Shown one piece after another: positions 48,920 through 61,705 of a DNA stretch of 64,000 nucleotides. A program made the translations under genes and the position numbers. The stretch covers positions 10,666,599 through 10,730,598 of the forward strand of contig NC_088177.1 of NCBI RefSeq assembly GCF_028769735.1. Direction: 5' to 3'. Each line of letters starts with the position of its first letter. The first letter of the stretch is position 1. The stretch comes from Zonotrichia leucophrys gambelii. Its lineage: Eukaryota; Chordata; Aves; Passeriformes; Passerellidae. The notes under the pieces are model-generated. The model was given only the letters and a program-made list of their open reading frames with translations, made no database searches and was not told where the DNA came from.

Positions 48920-49225
48920 GTGAGTTCAGTGGAGGGTCACCATGTTGGTCCAGGGGTTGAGGTTGCTTTGGGAGGTGCTGGATGGTGGATGGGAGACAGA
49001 AGAACAACAGACATAAATTGATGCTAAAGAGCTTTACAGTGGATAACAGGAAACTTTTGCACAATGAGGAGAGCTGGGCACTGGAAGTGGCTGTCCATGC
49101 TGGAGGTTTCCAGGAGTGAGCTGGATAAAGCCTCCAGTGGTTTGATGTCACATCTGCCCTGCTTTGGGCAGGAGGGTGACTACAGACCTCCTGCAGTTCC
49201 TCCCAACCTGATCTGCTTTACTTTC
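48920..49225 (+). mobile_element. CR1 LINE fragment, plus strand
   Basis: GTTCAGTGGAGGGTCACCA, ATAACAGGAAACTTTTGCAC, GGCACTGGAAGTGGCTG, GGAGGTTTCCAGGAGTGAG and ACAGACCTCCTGCAGTTCC follow the order of a CR1 3' part. Diverged, with no intact reading frame. Confidence 0.85.
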
Positions 49226-52200
49226 CCCACAATGCTCAAGACAAGGGAATTCTGAAGAAAATGGGAAAGCAACCAGGTACATGAGCTAGTAGAGAAGAAA
49301 GTGATGAGAATTCTTTCCCTGTCATTCTTCAAGATGACTCTTACACAGTTATATATGTGAGATTCTGGACATTGTCTACTATGACAGCAGAACAATTTAC
49401 AGTGTAATCAGGGGCAAAAAGGATGTGCTAAAAATGCTTTCCCAAAGCAAACACCTCATTCACATAGAACCAGGTGCTATAGTTGAAAGGGACATAGCAA
49501 GAGGTGGATATGAAACTTTGGATCTCTAAGCATCAGGTAAAAGAGCAAACATTCTCTGGTGTTGGTCAAGGAGTGTTGAGTTCTATAAACAGAAAACAAG
49601 AAGCTCCAAAACCTCAGGCACTGCATCCCAAGAGCTGTTCCAGTGGGACTCTAATCCCTTCCTGAACAGGATGAAATGAAAAAACAAAACTTCAAGCATT
49701 TTAAAGTGTGTTTATAGTCAGTCACTGCTCAGTCAGATGTGTGCCTTTCCAATGGTGAAGGTACATTTCCAAAAACTTATTTGAGACTATCCTCAAGGAA
49801 CTCAATTTTAGGAGGAGTTAATTCATGTTTAATTTAGAGAACTAAGAGGCACAGAGAAACTTGACCAATACATAGAGGCTTTTAAAAAATTCTCTGTATT
49901 CCCTGATGTAGAGACAATTTATGATTCTGTTAGGGCTGTCTTTGAGAGCAGGAAAAACATTGGATTGAAATAAGACTTCAGACTCAGGGAAAAAACCAAA
50001 CCAAACATTTGGAGAGATCACTTCAAATGAAGGCATCTCCAGTGTTAAGGCAGATTCCCATCTTGTACAAACCCACACCAATAACACAAACCATCAGAGA
50101 CCCTGACATCAAACAGGCCCAGCAACAGATTCAATTGATGGAACTACTCCTGCAGCCTTGAAATGATGCTGTGGCTGGATGCTCTAATCACTGCAAGCTG
50201 ATTGTTGCAATCTTCATAGCAAAACTTCAGTTTCTCTCTCATTTCAGGAGTTTCCAGAATCCACAGGAGCTTATGCATTGTCCTGCTATAGAAAGGGCCT
50301 TCACCAGGAGGGAATATCAGTTTCACAGGCACAGAGATTTCAAAGTAAATGGAAGTTTAAGGGATCTGTGTGCCCATCCCTGCAGGCCCCCAGGCTGTTT
50401 GGAGAAATAGTTTTTTGGGGGATACATCAAGCTGCAGGAAGCTCTCTACTTCACTCTGGGAAGATAGAGAGCAAAGGGTTGTGATTAAGTCAGGTTTTAG
50501 GAGAACAAACAGAATTTAAAACAGTGGGAAGACAGAAACTTCAGTGTCACAACTGGAGTTTCCATCCCTGATGTGTCCCATAATCTGTGTCTGTACAATG
50601 TCTCTAAGAAATCTAACATTGAAACGTGGTAGCATAGAAGAAAAAATTCTTAACATAAAAAAAATCCCCCTGTCCTGTGCACTCAGTACAGAGATATTTA
50701 GTACTAGTGAGTGTGGAATGGGGAAGTCAGCTGGCAGAACAAAATCTATCTGTATTAATAAATACCTGAATAGAAATCTGCCTTCAGGCTTGTTCTACAA
50801 ATTTGAGGATGAAAAGTCTTATTCACAGTTCTTGAGATAATTTACCACTTTTCTTTCTATTAAGGTACACATTTACTGTGTATAAAATTATGGTTATGAA
50901 AGAATATTGGGGGAATTCAAAATACATTCTAGTTTAAATATGGAAAAATCGTTAATGGAGCATTTAAGAACAAGGCTTGTATCATATTGCACAGATTAGG
51001 ATTCACCAATATCTCCTGACAAATTACAGAAAGAACCAGCATTTCTGCCAGAAAGAAGTTCCAGAAACAATTTGCCTTTGGAGACTGATTCTGGTGTTTT
51101 TCTTATCTTAAAGTCAGGTTCCTATTAAGTCTTTGGATTTACTGTGAATATGTTTTAAATCTTGGAAAACACCAATATTTTCCTCCCTTTCTTTCCCATT
51201 TATTGCAGCATACTTCTGCTTTCTGTCAGCCTCCATAACTGGTGGAAAGTAAGAGAAAAGCGTGGCACAGTGCTGAATCAATCTAACAGCAAGTTACGAC
51301 TGCTGGAGGATCCAAACTCACCAAGGAATGGGCTGGATTTTGCCAAAAGGGAGGAACCTCTTATTTTGCCTTCAGGGCTTGGGAGGAACCTGTGGGCCAA
51401 GGGAAGGGGTGACACCAAGCACAGCTCAGTGCAGGACACCAGGTGTCCATAGCATACAAAGTAGGCAGGTGGTTTTGAGTGTTTTCCACCACTTCTTCCT
51501 CTTTTTTATACACCAGACCTTTTAATTTTGTGCTTTTAGCCAGCTAACTTCCATCTTTCCTGACTAAGGAATTAGAGGGAGGTAACCTGCCCAGGATAAG
51601 CTTCTGCTGTGTACTATTAATAGAGCAGAGGAACCACTTAGAGCTGCAAGTTCAGAGCCCAAATCCACTCTGACCCCACATCTGCTTAGAGAATATGTAA
51701 AATTTGCAGGGCACAGCCATGCATTAACACCAGGGCTAACAAAAAAGAAGCCACCTGAAAGGTCTCCATTTGAAGTTACTGTTCACTTACTGATAAGTGC
51801 AAGTTCCTTTCTTGGGGCTCTTTTTCACACTTTTTACATAGCATTTCTCTGGTTTGCCACCTTTTGTCATCCATTCTTATTGCAGAGGAAAAACTAAGCA
51901 AATCAGAGTGAAGCAAAAAACCCAAACGATAACAGCTTGAGATTTCTAGCAAGGAAGGATGTAATTCCATCTAGTAAGATGCACTTAAAATTTAAAAGCA
52001 AACCAAACAAATGTATAGCTGTACAGATACACATCACCTAAATAAAACATAGCAGTTCAGTTATTCTTGCTGAAATTCAATCACCCTAAGACTCCACTCA
52101 TTTTAAAAATAGCATGAAACAATGCTTATTAAGCCATCTCAAATATATCTTTGGATGAGTATTTAAACTTCTGAAGCAATTTATATAAAATTCAGATTTT

Positions 52201-52531
52201 GGCTCCTTTAGGAAAATACATTAATGAATTTTATGCTCATTTAAGACAGAGATTCTTCCTGATAGATTCAAGTGCTAAACAGAAAACTCTTTAAATTATT
52301 TCAAGCATTATTGCTCTCTAATATTTATGCAGCAGCAAATGAATAAAAGGAAGTAAATTCTTCCTAGGAATTTACTTAAAGAACAATATTCTGAAGTTAT
52401 CCTGAATTCTACTTAAAAAGCAGGGTGGACTTTTAGATTTCTTTTAGAAGCAAAGCAAAAGCTACTTATCAAATCAATCAGGAAGCTGTGCCTTGTGTCT
52501 CTGCTTATTTCATGAGTTGTTGCATTAACAT
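49226..52531. other. unique non-coding DNA, no gene seen
   Basis: AT-rich throughout, most strongly 50850-51000 and 51960-52400. No repeat or exon recognised; open frames are all under 100 codons. Confidence 0.5.
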
Positions 52532-52641
52532 ATGGAATCATAGAATCCTTTAGATTGTAAAAGCCCTCTTGAGATGATCGAATCCAGCTCTTAACCTAAC
52601 ACTGCCCAGCCCACCACCACTAAGCCACTTTCTTAAGCACC

Positions 52642-53012
52642 TGCCTTGGGTTGAAAGATGTGCCTGGGGCTGTATATTCTATTCTGTATCTGTCAGAGGT
52701 GGGGAAGTTCTGTTCTGTTCTTTGGGCAGTTTTCTTTATCTCTTCAACACCCATCCTCCCTCCAGGAGATCTCTGCTGTCCATGGCCACTGAGTGTCCCT
52801 GCATGGCTGATAAAATTCCATCATCCCATTGGGAGATGTCTGCCCAGGGGAGGAGCCAAGCATTCCTACCTGGATACAATCTGAGGTTTGGAACAGCACA
52901 GCAGCCTTTGCCCACTGCATTCCCAGAGGAGCAGCTTTGTGCTCCCCTGCATTCCCAGAGGAGCAGCTTTCTGCTGCCCTGCATTCCCAGAGGAAGACCA
53001 GGCCCATGTACA
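52642..53012 (+). mobile_element. Shortened ERVL-like LTR (family J) inserted in CR1
   Basis: 371 bp, TGCCTTGGGTTGAAAG…CATGTACA, closely matching the first half of the LTR at 35902-36592. Flanks are GCACC (52637-52641) and CCACC (53013-53017), a probable 5-bp duplication with one change. The last roughly 320 bp of the full LTR, including its polyadenylation region, are missing. Between 52918 and 52996 the unit GCATTCCCAGAGGAGCAGC is present twice plus a partial third copy, one more than in the 35.9-kb LTR. Confidence 0.87.
52918..52996 (+). repeat. 32-bp tandem repeat inside the LTR
   Basis: Two full units of about 32 bp (GCATTCCCAGAGGAGCAGC…) and the start of a third. The related LTR at 35902 has one full unit plus a partial one. 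Confidence 0.85.
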
Positions 53013-54274
53013 CCACCACATGTACACATTTTTCCTGGGCAGCCTGTCCAGCTGTTTGACCACCCTTTCAGTGAAGGAATTTTTTCCTGATATCCAATCT
53101 GTATCACAGCAGAGTTGTTCCTCGTGCTGACAGGCCAGCCTTTGTTTGGATTCCACACCATCTCAGTGTTTGCCAAAGCAAAGGGAGGATGGAGCCCCAG
53201 TCCACCAGGGAATGCACAGAATGCCCTGCCACGGAAGCTAGGGAGCAAGCAACTCCCCATGCACCCTATTCATTGAGCCTCCAGTGATCCAGCTTGGCCA
53301 CTCCTGCCTAAATAACACCAAGCTTTCTTTTTTCTAAGCATAACTGTCTATTTTGCTCCAGTCACTTCTACTCCCCAGACTTGGGCAACCCAAGGAAAGT
53401 GTATTCCATCTGAAGCCCCTTTGTCAGCTCATCTATAACTCTCCCTTTCAGCAGAGAACTATGAATATAAACAGCCATTAATGCAAAAGTCTCCCATTTG
53501 ACCCAACACACAAACCCATACAAGCTCATTACTTTTAGCATTAAATAAATCTATTCCCTCCACCTAGAATTGGAGAGCCTCCCGCGCACACTTTGAGAAC
53601 AAAATATGACAGGGAGGGAAGAAAAGAGCTGATGTATTGCACTTTGCTCAGTCCAAACTGAAAGCCTACACGCCCTAATGGCATTTTGGTTTCCCAATGA
53701 GTTCTTTGAATAACATTCCCTTCCCCTCTTTCTGTTCGAATATCCAGAAATTAATAATTTAGTCTAGTTATACTGTAGGCCACATGAGTGGTAACTTCTG
53801 AATAAAACAATAACCATTCATACCCACACTTAAATTGCTGGAAGGCTTTTGAGACTCAGTGCCAAATAACTCACCCATCTTGAGTATTTGGGAAAAGCAG
53901 CTGAAGCCCAGTCAGCATTAACTTCAGTTTAGGAGTTTGGGTTTAATTTGTTATGTTGACTTCTGGGAGACTGTATATGCACAGGGAAAGGGATGCCCAG
54001 AGAAAGAAGACAGCCATGGCTTGTACAACTTAGTGGAGCTGCCCTGGGACTTCTCCTACTTCCAGGTCACACAAAGTCTCTGACCTCTGCCCTTCTGTCA
54101 GCCTATTTAGGAGGATCTATGATCACAATACTCCTGTCAGCAACACAGTATCCTGACAGGATCACCATGTCTGGACTTCTGCATTGAAGAGATTCATCCA
54201 AGTCTGTGCCAGGATCCAATATTTACAGGGGTCACCACTATGTCTTGTAAGGCAATCAGAATATACAGTAGATG

Positions 54275-54304
54275 AAAGAAAAAAAAAAAAGAAAGAAAGA
54301 CAAA
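54275..54304. repeat. A-rich / (GAAA)n simple repeat
   Basis: A run of A followed by three GAAA units. Confidence 0.85.
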
Positions 54305-54485
54305 ATGTTTCTGTAGGGCACATGAGTGTAGAAACCACAAGCTCTGTATTGGTGATCCATATATTGCCAGGTCAATTCCCTACGAGCTGCAGCTCAAAGG
54401 TTGCAGACTGCTGTGTTTTATTACACAGGGGCACAAGGACAATTGTGGAGGCTCAACCTGTGCACCTCAGAGGTTTAACCCTCTG

Positions 54486-54529
54486 TGGTGAAGGTTTCAC
54501 ACCTCAGTGGTGAAGGTTTCACACCTCAG
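54486..54529 (+). repeat. Perfect 22-bp tandem duplication
   Basis: The unit TGGTGAAGG…CACACCTCAG (22 bp) occurs twice, head to tail, without a difference. Each unit contains GTGAA and TTCAC as a small inverted repeat. The identity suggests a recent duplication. Confidence 0.9.
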
Positions 54530-57500
54530 GAGCCAGGGAAATCTGCTTAGCCCTTATAGCCTCACCCCTGCCAGCAGCTTCCCTCTGCTGTCGCCTCTGG
54601 CTGGATGTTTAATTAAATTCTCCACTTTAGCACGCTGGTTGGAATACAGGCAGGGTTTAGTGACTGTAATTCCAGACTCCAGCTGTGACATTAGCACTGA
54701 GACATGCACAGAGCACATCCAGAATTAAAAAAGCAGCTTCCCCCTCGTTTACATGATGAGATGAGAAGGATTCAGCCGCCTCAGACGAGTGTACCACAAG
54801 CAGGGGCTTATGGCACTGAGGAGGAGGAGGATGTTACATGCCTGTTTTCTGCTTCCGGCTTCTCAAAAGCATTACTTCAGTTTTGCCACTTATTTCCATT
54901 ATTCTCTTCCTACTTATTCCCAAAGCCAATTAAAATGCAAACAGGAGATTTTAAAGGCTTCAGTTTGATAACAGGCAACAAGACAAGCGAGGCATGGGAC
55001 AGCACTGAAATATGGCTTTTTAATGCAAGCATATTAATAGAAATAATTGGATTCCTAAAGGCTCACAATTGAAAGCGTTACCTCTTTTTGTCCATTAAAC
55101 CAATTGACATCCTGCATTTGTTATTGCAAAAGTGTGATTCTGATTTCATGAAGAGTGCTAAACACTCAGTTTGCTCTACTGAAAGGTGTGGATCTTCTGA
55201 AATCTATGTGAGTCTCATAGCATGCAAGAGATTCAAAGGATTCCCCAAAGCCAGCATGGTAAATGCCACCCTTGCAGAAATTAAAACTCTCAGTTTTGCC
55301 TTTAGGAAGGCCAGAGTTTCATGCCAAACACATAATGTGTTATTAAGCTTTTAATAGTTATAATAAAAGAGTTAAAGAACTTAATCTCAACTTTTCAAAA
55401 GAGCCTATGGGAAGAAGATGCTGGAGCTCATCAGAAGCTTCACTGATGAGAAATTAGAATTACGCACCAGTCATGTATATGGTTATAGATCCAATTCCAA
55501 ACTTAAAACATAAATTAATATTAAAAAGATAGAAAACAAATAACTATAAAAATGTGTATTAATAATATAATAATGTATATTTTCTAATTATTATACTTAC
55601 TAATTTTCTATTTCTTATTCCAACATGAATATTTCCATATCTATAGCCTGATAAATGATCAACTTTTTAAGTCTTCCTACAAGCAAGATAACAGTTTTCT
55701 TTTCAGCTCCTTCAGATAGTGCCTTCTAGTGCCACGTTTTTATTACCACTAAATGCAGAATAAGTAATTCTTCCAGTTGACATTAAGATAACTATATCAC
55801 AAAGAGAAGTAAGAGCAAAACATGTTTATGTTACTTCTTTCATGGTTAAAAATGAAAAAAAATACCACTTTTGTTGCATTTCCTGGAATAACTGTCTGGA
55901 AGAGTTGAAGAGCACTTAACATACACCTCATAGTCTTGAGCACTAATAACTTCAACAAAGGGCTGATAGTGAAATAGCTTTTTGTGTTTTTACCTTAAGG
56001 TGAAAAGCAATGTAGGGGATTGAGGATTTACGCAACAGAAAACGAAGTATCTCGATTGAAAATTAGAATTACTTTATGTTTTAAGCAAATGAAGGGAGAA
56101 AATAGTGACAGAGTTCAATTCTAGCTCTATCCTGAGTTCTTATATGTATTTCTTAATTCATATACTTAAATCTATTGCATTGAGTATTTTGCACTCAAAC
56201 ATGGAGAAAGTAATGAAATGTAAAGGTGAAGAGATAGAAATCAGCATTATAAATGATCAGCACTCAAACGGTGAGCAAAGAAAAAAATGCAGAGAACCAA
56301 TTCAGCATTGTAATCCCCCTGCTCTGGACCACTCCTGTCAAGTTCTGAATGCAGCCTGAGCACCTCACTTCCTTCACTGAAGTGGCATCACATAGAGGAA
56401 AAAAAGCATCTTTAAAAATTCCACTAATTCGAGGCTACAAACAGGAAAATATCTTAATTGTAATTTTACAGCAGAATTTTATGCCAGTACATATTTTTTT
56501 AGATGCCTTAAACTGCTAATTTTCACAACTTAACATGCCTGGATCTCTTTTAATAGTAAACATAACTTTGTATTTCCTGCTTGCAATGCCTGGCTTTAGC
56601 ACAATTACAGTATGTTCCTTGTTTTCAGCCCCATAAGGATCCCTCTCACTGCTCTCTCCCCAGCCACGCTCTGCTCACCAGAGTTTTGTATCAGCAGAGG
56701 CACAAAATGAACCTGCAAGATTTACTCAGATTTGCTGCATGCAGAACACTTACATGTGTATATGCAAACTCACATTTGCATACTCTAAATGCCTGCTGTT
56801 GCCTGCAAATGAGAGTTATTTTGGCATGCAAAATTCCCTTCTTCCAGCACCAATTACCTACTCCCCCACAACCAATACACCCCCTTTCAGACCCTATGTC
56901 ACTTTGCTTTCCTATAAGTCAATAAATGCTCCCCCTACAGAAATGTCTTTGCCCAATTGTTTTTATGGATTCTGTTGATTCTCTGCTGGTTCCTGCTTTC
57001 TTTCCTAAATCTTCAGCTCCCCCACCCTTTGCCCAGACCCTGCTTTTGCTCTCACCATGAAGAGAAAGAGCAGCAGCTCTGCCTGTTCTGCTCCCTTTGC
57101 TAAAGAAACAGCATCCCCAAAAGGTTTCAAAAGGATTCAGTAGGATCCAAGTAAGGGACTGTGACTAGGGCTTGACAGGCTAAATTTACTTTTAATTTTC
57201 CCCGCTGTATAAAGCCTATTTGCTTAATTTAATGTTTTACAGCTATCTTTAATGTGCAAATACTTTCCACAGTGAATATGCAATATATAAAAAACAATCA
57301 GAAACTCTCACTCTGAAGTTGGGCTATTTATTTCCTTCCCAAAAACTCAACTGAATGAAGTCAGGTTAATTGCCTTTAAGTCACTATGAATAATGCTGCA
57401 GAGCCTTGCACTGACAGTCACACCATTCTTCTGCTGCTTGTGTATCCCAGAGCTATTTCAATGGATAACTGTAATTCATTTTGGCTGCTAGATCTGCATG

Positions 57501-58197
57501 TAAAGATAAAAGCTAGGAGCAAAATTCTTGAGTCTACCTCAACTTTCTACCCAATAGGGGTAATTCTGGACATCTTACATGCTCCAGAATAAAAGAAGTT
57601 TTTGCTGCCCTTACAGTATTCCCTGCATGTGTCCATCACTTATGGCAGCAGCAGCTGTCCCTTAGCTCATCAGGTTGAGCTGATCTTGCTACCTGATATT
57701 CTTTTCACCAATCAATCTGTTGATTACAGCCTGTTTAAATTGTAGCCATAAACATGATTCTGAGATTTTTCAGAGGACAATGGAATCTGAATTAATTAGC
57801 ATGCAGCAGAGGAAAACCAAAATCCTCCTACAAATAGAACTGAGAAACCTCAGAGCCCACAAGGACACTGTTTATGGAGCAGTGGATGAGCTCTCACACA
57901 TTGTAGAGCAGGAGAGCGTGGCATCCTCAGCTCCCAGACACCTCTCAGGCTACAGAGCAGCTAATTCCCACACAGGAATTTATTAATTACACCTTGAAAC
58001 TCCACCAAGTTAGCTTGCATTGACGCCAGCACTCCGACTGTGCTCATGCATAACTCATCTTTACAACCTGTAAGCATGAAGATTTGAAGCTTCTGTCAGA
58101 AGTAATTCCAGGTTACACTTCCTAGGCTATCACACACACCTCACAGAGCCAAAAGCTCTCCCAGCCTGACATTTACATGGATAACTGTCGCAGCACA

Positions 58198-58548
58198 TGT
58201 CACAGCTGAGACAGCCACAATGCACAGAGCATCCCCACACAATTTCAGAAGGCTTTAAGCATTTACCCACACACAGGAACACCTCACCCCTTCAGAAGGC
58301 TTCAGGCACTGCCCACACACAGTAACACCAGGGCACCATCTGCCCTTGTCCTTCAGCCCAGCCTTTTATCCCTCCTGTTGATGCCCTGCCCCTGTGTGCC
58401 CTCTGTTCCCTTTGGTGGTTGGTCAGTGCCCCTGGGCACTCCATGGCTCGTTCCCTTCAACAGCATTCACCTGTCCTGCACAGCTGTGCCCACTGGGGAT
58501 GAGGCTGGGCCAGCCCCACTCCCAGTCACCACAAACTGTGTGCCTACA
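58198..58548 (-). mobile_element. Solo ERV LTR (family G), minus strand
   Basis: 351 bp, on the minus strand TGTAGGCACACAG…GTGACA, nearly identical over long stretches to the 5' LTR at 11726-12089 and with the same TATA-like GGATAAAAGG. It lacks a stretch of about 15 bp (around AGCAGGCTGCAAGC) found in the 11.7-kb copy. I see no matching target-site duplication (AGCACA left, GAAAAC right). Confidence 0.88.
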
Positions 58549-58628
58549 GAAAACCAGGGGAGAAAAAAAATACCTGTTTTCTTCAAACTCTCTTTACAAT
58601 ATGTTCCATAGTTGACAACATAGCAAGA

Positions 58629-58849
58629 GAGGAGGCGTAGATTGGATGTTGGGAAGGAATCCTTCCCTGTGACGGCACAGGCTACCCAGAGAAGCTGTGG
58701 CTGCCCCATCCCTGGAAGTGTCCATGCCAGGTTGAACAGGGCATGGAGCAATCTTGGATAGTGGAAGGTGGCCCTGCCCATGGCAGAGTGTGGAGCTGGG
58801 GGATCTTTAAGGTCACTTCCAATCCAAACCTTTCTGTGTTTCTATGATT
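58629..58849 (+). mobile_element. CR1 LINE 3' fragment, plus strand
   Basis: ATTGGATGTTGGGAAGGAAT, GAAGCTGTGGCTGCCCCATC, CTGGAAGTGTCCATGCCAGG, TTTAAGGTCACTTCCAATCC and a terminal TTTCTATGATT. This is the full CR1 3' end, with the last 220 bp retained. Confidence 0.95.
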
Positions 58850-59639
58850 AACCAGTTCTCACAAAAGCAATGCTTTTCAAAGAACATTAATATACATTGC
58901 CTTTGAAAAAGAGTTAAAAACCCCAAAAGACATTAGTTACGTGGCTGGCATTTCTAGAAATAACAATAATATTTCTCACTTTTATGGACAACAGCAACAT
59001 TTGCAGTCCAAGAAACCATAAATGTCCTGTAACAGATGATGATCACCTTGCTGACATGATAAATAAGAGGCATTTAGTTTTTAATGGCTTTCGTAATTTC
59101 TTTTTTCCTTATGAGAGCACCACTCGGTGTAAATGTAAGGCTAAAATGTATTTTAGTCTTCAGTACTTGGAAGCAAATTCACACATTATTATTCTACATT
59201 AGCTTCATTTGTCAATTTGATGACTAAAGACCTACTGGCCAGATGCAAATGCTGCTTCCTAATCTGGATCCATCACGCACAGCAGCCGTGGGATGTCATT
59301 CCCCACAGAGGAGGATGAATCAGGAGAGCTGTTCCATAAGGGAAGGTGCAGAGATAAACCAGATGCATTCATTACCTGGAGGAAGTTCTGGTTTCCTCCT
59401 GAGAACATTTAGTTCCAGTGAAAAACCCCCATCAAAGTGGCCCAGGTGTAAGATAAGCCCCGTCAGAAGGGCAGGGTTTCCCAGTCAGGAGGTGCTGGCA
59501 CTGCCCTTGGCTCTGTGTGCTGAGGAGCTCTTTGCCATTCACCAGCCACATGTGAATAGTCTGGAGAAGTCAACATGAATTTTGATGCTTTACTGGATCC
59601 AGGCCAGGAAATTCAATATACTTTATTTCTCATTTCCAT

Positions 59640-60110
59640 CATGTGTGCATAAGGTGATATCCTCAAATTCAAGCGTACATAAAATAATTAACTTCTTTTT
59701 CTTAAAGTAAGCACCAGGAGAAAATAGTAAGATGTGTTAAGGGTTTGCTAATTGATGATGTATTGCCCTAAATTAATTTTCTACTATTAATGTTACTTAA
59801 TGGAATTTCATATTTCTTATTTGAAAAATGAGGGTCAAAGGAAGCAATGATGAGAGACAATTACAATTACCACTTAGGACCATTAATATGTAAATATATG
59901 TGTAAGTTAAGATTATTAATTAAAGTTTCATAATTGCTGGGTATTTTTGAAGTTAGAGCCTAATAGGTTCTACTGTTATTCGTGCCTGCTTTATGCATAC
60001 AATGTCAATGATTCTTACTCTTAACATACCATGAATAACAGCATGGCATTTATTTTATTAACTGATACGGCCATTAATGTCTCATTATGCCATTAAAACA
60101 TTTTATTCCT
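59640..60110. other. AT-rich block with homeodomain-type cores
   Basis: Many ATTA/TAAT cores (for example CTAATTGATGATG, AAATTAATTTTC, GACAATTACAATTACC, TTATTAATTAAAG) are mixed with non-repetitive sequence such as GTTATTCGTGCCTGC. This resembles deeply conserved developmental non-coding elements, but it could be ordinary AT-rich DNA. Only cross-species alignment would tell. Confidence 0.25.
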
Positions 60111-60956
60111 TTCTAAAAATACAACTGGTTAAAAAATTATATCCCTTATACACCTGCATGCATCAGCTCATTAGTCAACCCCAAGAATATCCAGTGGGAA
60201 GATCTCTCCATAACCACCCAGTGAGCTTTTTCCTACCTTCCTTTGCAGCACTGATGTTACCAACTTTAAAGCACAGATATTTTTAAAAGGTCAAGGTAGA
60301 GAATGGACTTGATCCAAGGATACCCAACTATAGCAACCCAAAAGTCAAGAGAACTCTATCAAATGTCAAGAGAAGCTGGAAAAGACTTGGAGAAATCATT
60401 TCTGCAATACTTCTCATTTATGCCATGTGTTCTAATTCAATAATATTTCACAAATTTCATCTTATTTCAAACAAGTAAAATATAAACAATGAGAATTTCC
60501 TCAGTTATGGTATTATTTTTTCATGAATTTTACACTCTACCTAAAACTTTTAAAGAAAAACTGTCCTTCAAAAAATATAATCCTAAATTATAGCCTGTAT
60601 TACACAGACCATGAAAACAAAACAGAAATAATACACTGCAGGACAGTTATAATCCCAGTGCATTATTCAATTTAATTTAAAAATATGTGTTCTCAGAAGA
60701 ATGCTATGCATCCTTCTCACAGAAGTGTGAAAAAAAAATGATGGCTCTAGAAATTTTTGTTATATATGATTTTAAGAAAACTTTGAAAATATGGAGGTTT
60801 TTTCCTGAAGGTATATATCTAGTGCAAATATTCAGTGTCTCACAGTAAAATAAAAGTTTTCAATTTCCAAAAGTACAAGGAATTTTCTAAGCATATTTGC
60901 TAAGATATAACCAAGCTAAAATCATTAAGATCTTCCTTCTCCTTGCCTTGCATGAC

Positions 60957-60991
60957 TTAAATTAATGCTTGGTTTAAATTAATGCTTGATA
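60957..60991 (+). repeat. 17-bp tandem duplication
   Basis: TTAAATTAATGCTTGG is followed by TTTAAATTAATGCTTGA. Two copies. Confidence 0.8.
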
Positions 60992-61705
60992 GTTCTAGGA
61001 AGGCATCAAATAAAATCAAACACTATCATCAGATGAAACAATTTTCTTTAGCATGTCCAAAGATATTTATGTAAACTCTCTTCAAGCACACCCAAAGCAT
61101 AAATAACTGTGTTGATAAGTTGTTGCAACAACCTAAAGAGAATCTCTTTTTATTTCTGAATCTCTGTTCTGCTGCAAATGAAAGAAATGTTTTGGACCCA
61201 TGAAGAAGCAACTCCCTCTCCAATATGCCCTTTACTCTGTAATAAGTATGATGTGGCCTTTCTGTAGACAATTCACTCATGTCACTGCACAAGATATAAA
61301 AAATAAATCAAGCCCAATATCTGAGCCATCTGTAATAAAGTTTTAACTACTGATCCCAGAGATATTCTCCCCATAAATTGACTCACTGTACAATTGGGAT
61401 TGCTCCAAGCCTTTAAGGCTTTATCTGCTAACTGTTTGGAAATAGAGACGATAACTCCCCACAGCTGATAGAGGCAAGCAGTTAAAAAGTGTTTTAGACA
61501 GTATCTTCAAAGGTCTTGACAGAGAATCCCATAATACTCTGAATTTCTTTAGCTGTGATCTATTCTTAAATATAAACCTCTCCTTTAATCCACGCTTTGC
61601 ACTGCTGGAATCACTGGATGGGTTGGGAAAGGTATTTTGTTACAGCTGAACAGCTGAAGACTACTATGCCCAAATGCCTACAGAGATATGGAGAAATCTG
61701 TGTAA

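Larger units (their letters stand above)
52532..53130 (-). mobile_element. CR1 LINE fragment, minus strand, split by an LTR
   Basis: The left part (52532-52641) begins TGGAATCATAGAATCCTTTA and reaches CTTTCTTAAGCACC. The right part (53013-53130) continues with ACATGTACACATTTTTCCTG, GGCAGCCTGTCCAGCTG and TGATATCCAATCTG, as expected for a reverse-complement CR1. The 371 bp between them are an LTR insertion, so the CR1 copy is the older of the two. Confidence 0.9.
53131..58197. other. unique non-coding DNA, candidate conserved sections
   Basis: No gene or interspersed repeat recognised. It includes the A-rich repeat at 54275, the 22-bp duplication at 54486, and a section at 54700-55090 with scattered CpGs and AT-rich cores (TTTTTAATGCAAGCATATTA) that might be regulatory. 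AT-rich DNA dominates 55350-56600. Confidence 0.45.
58850..61705. other. AT-rich unique DNA
   Basis: No gene or interspersed repeat. The section 59640-60110 is dense in ATTA/TAAT cores and is listed separately. A 17-bp tandem duplication (TTAAATTAATGCTTG) lies at 60957-60991. Confidence 0.45.
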
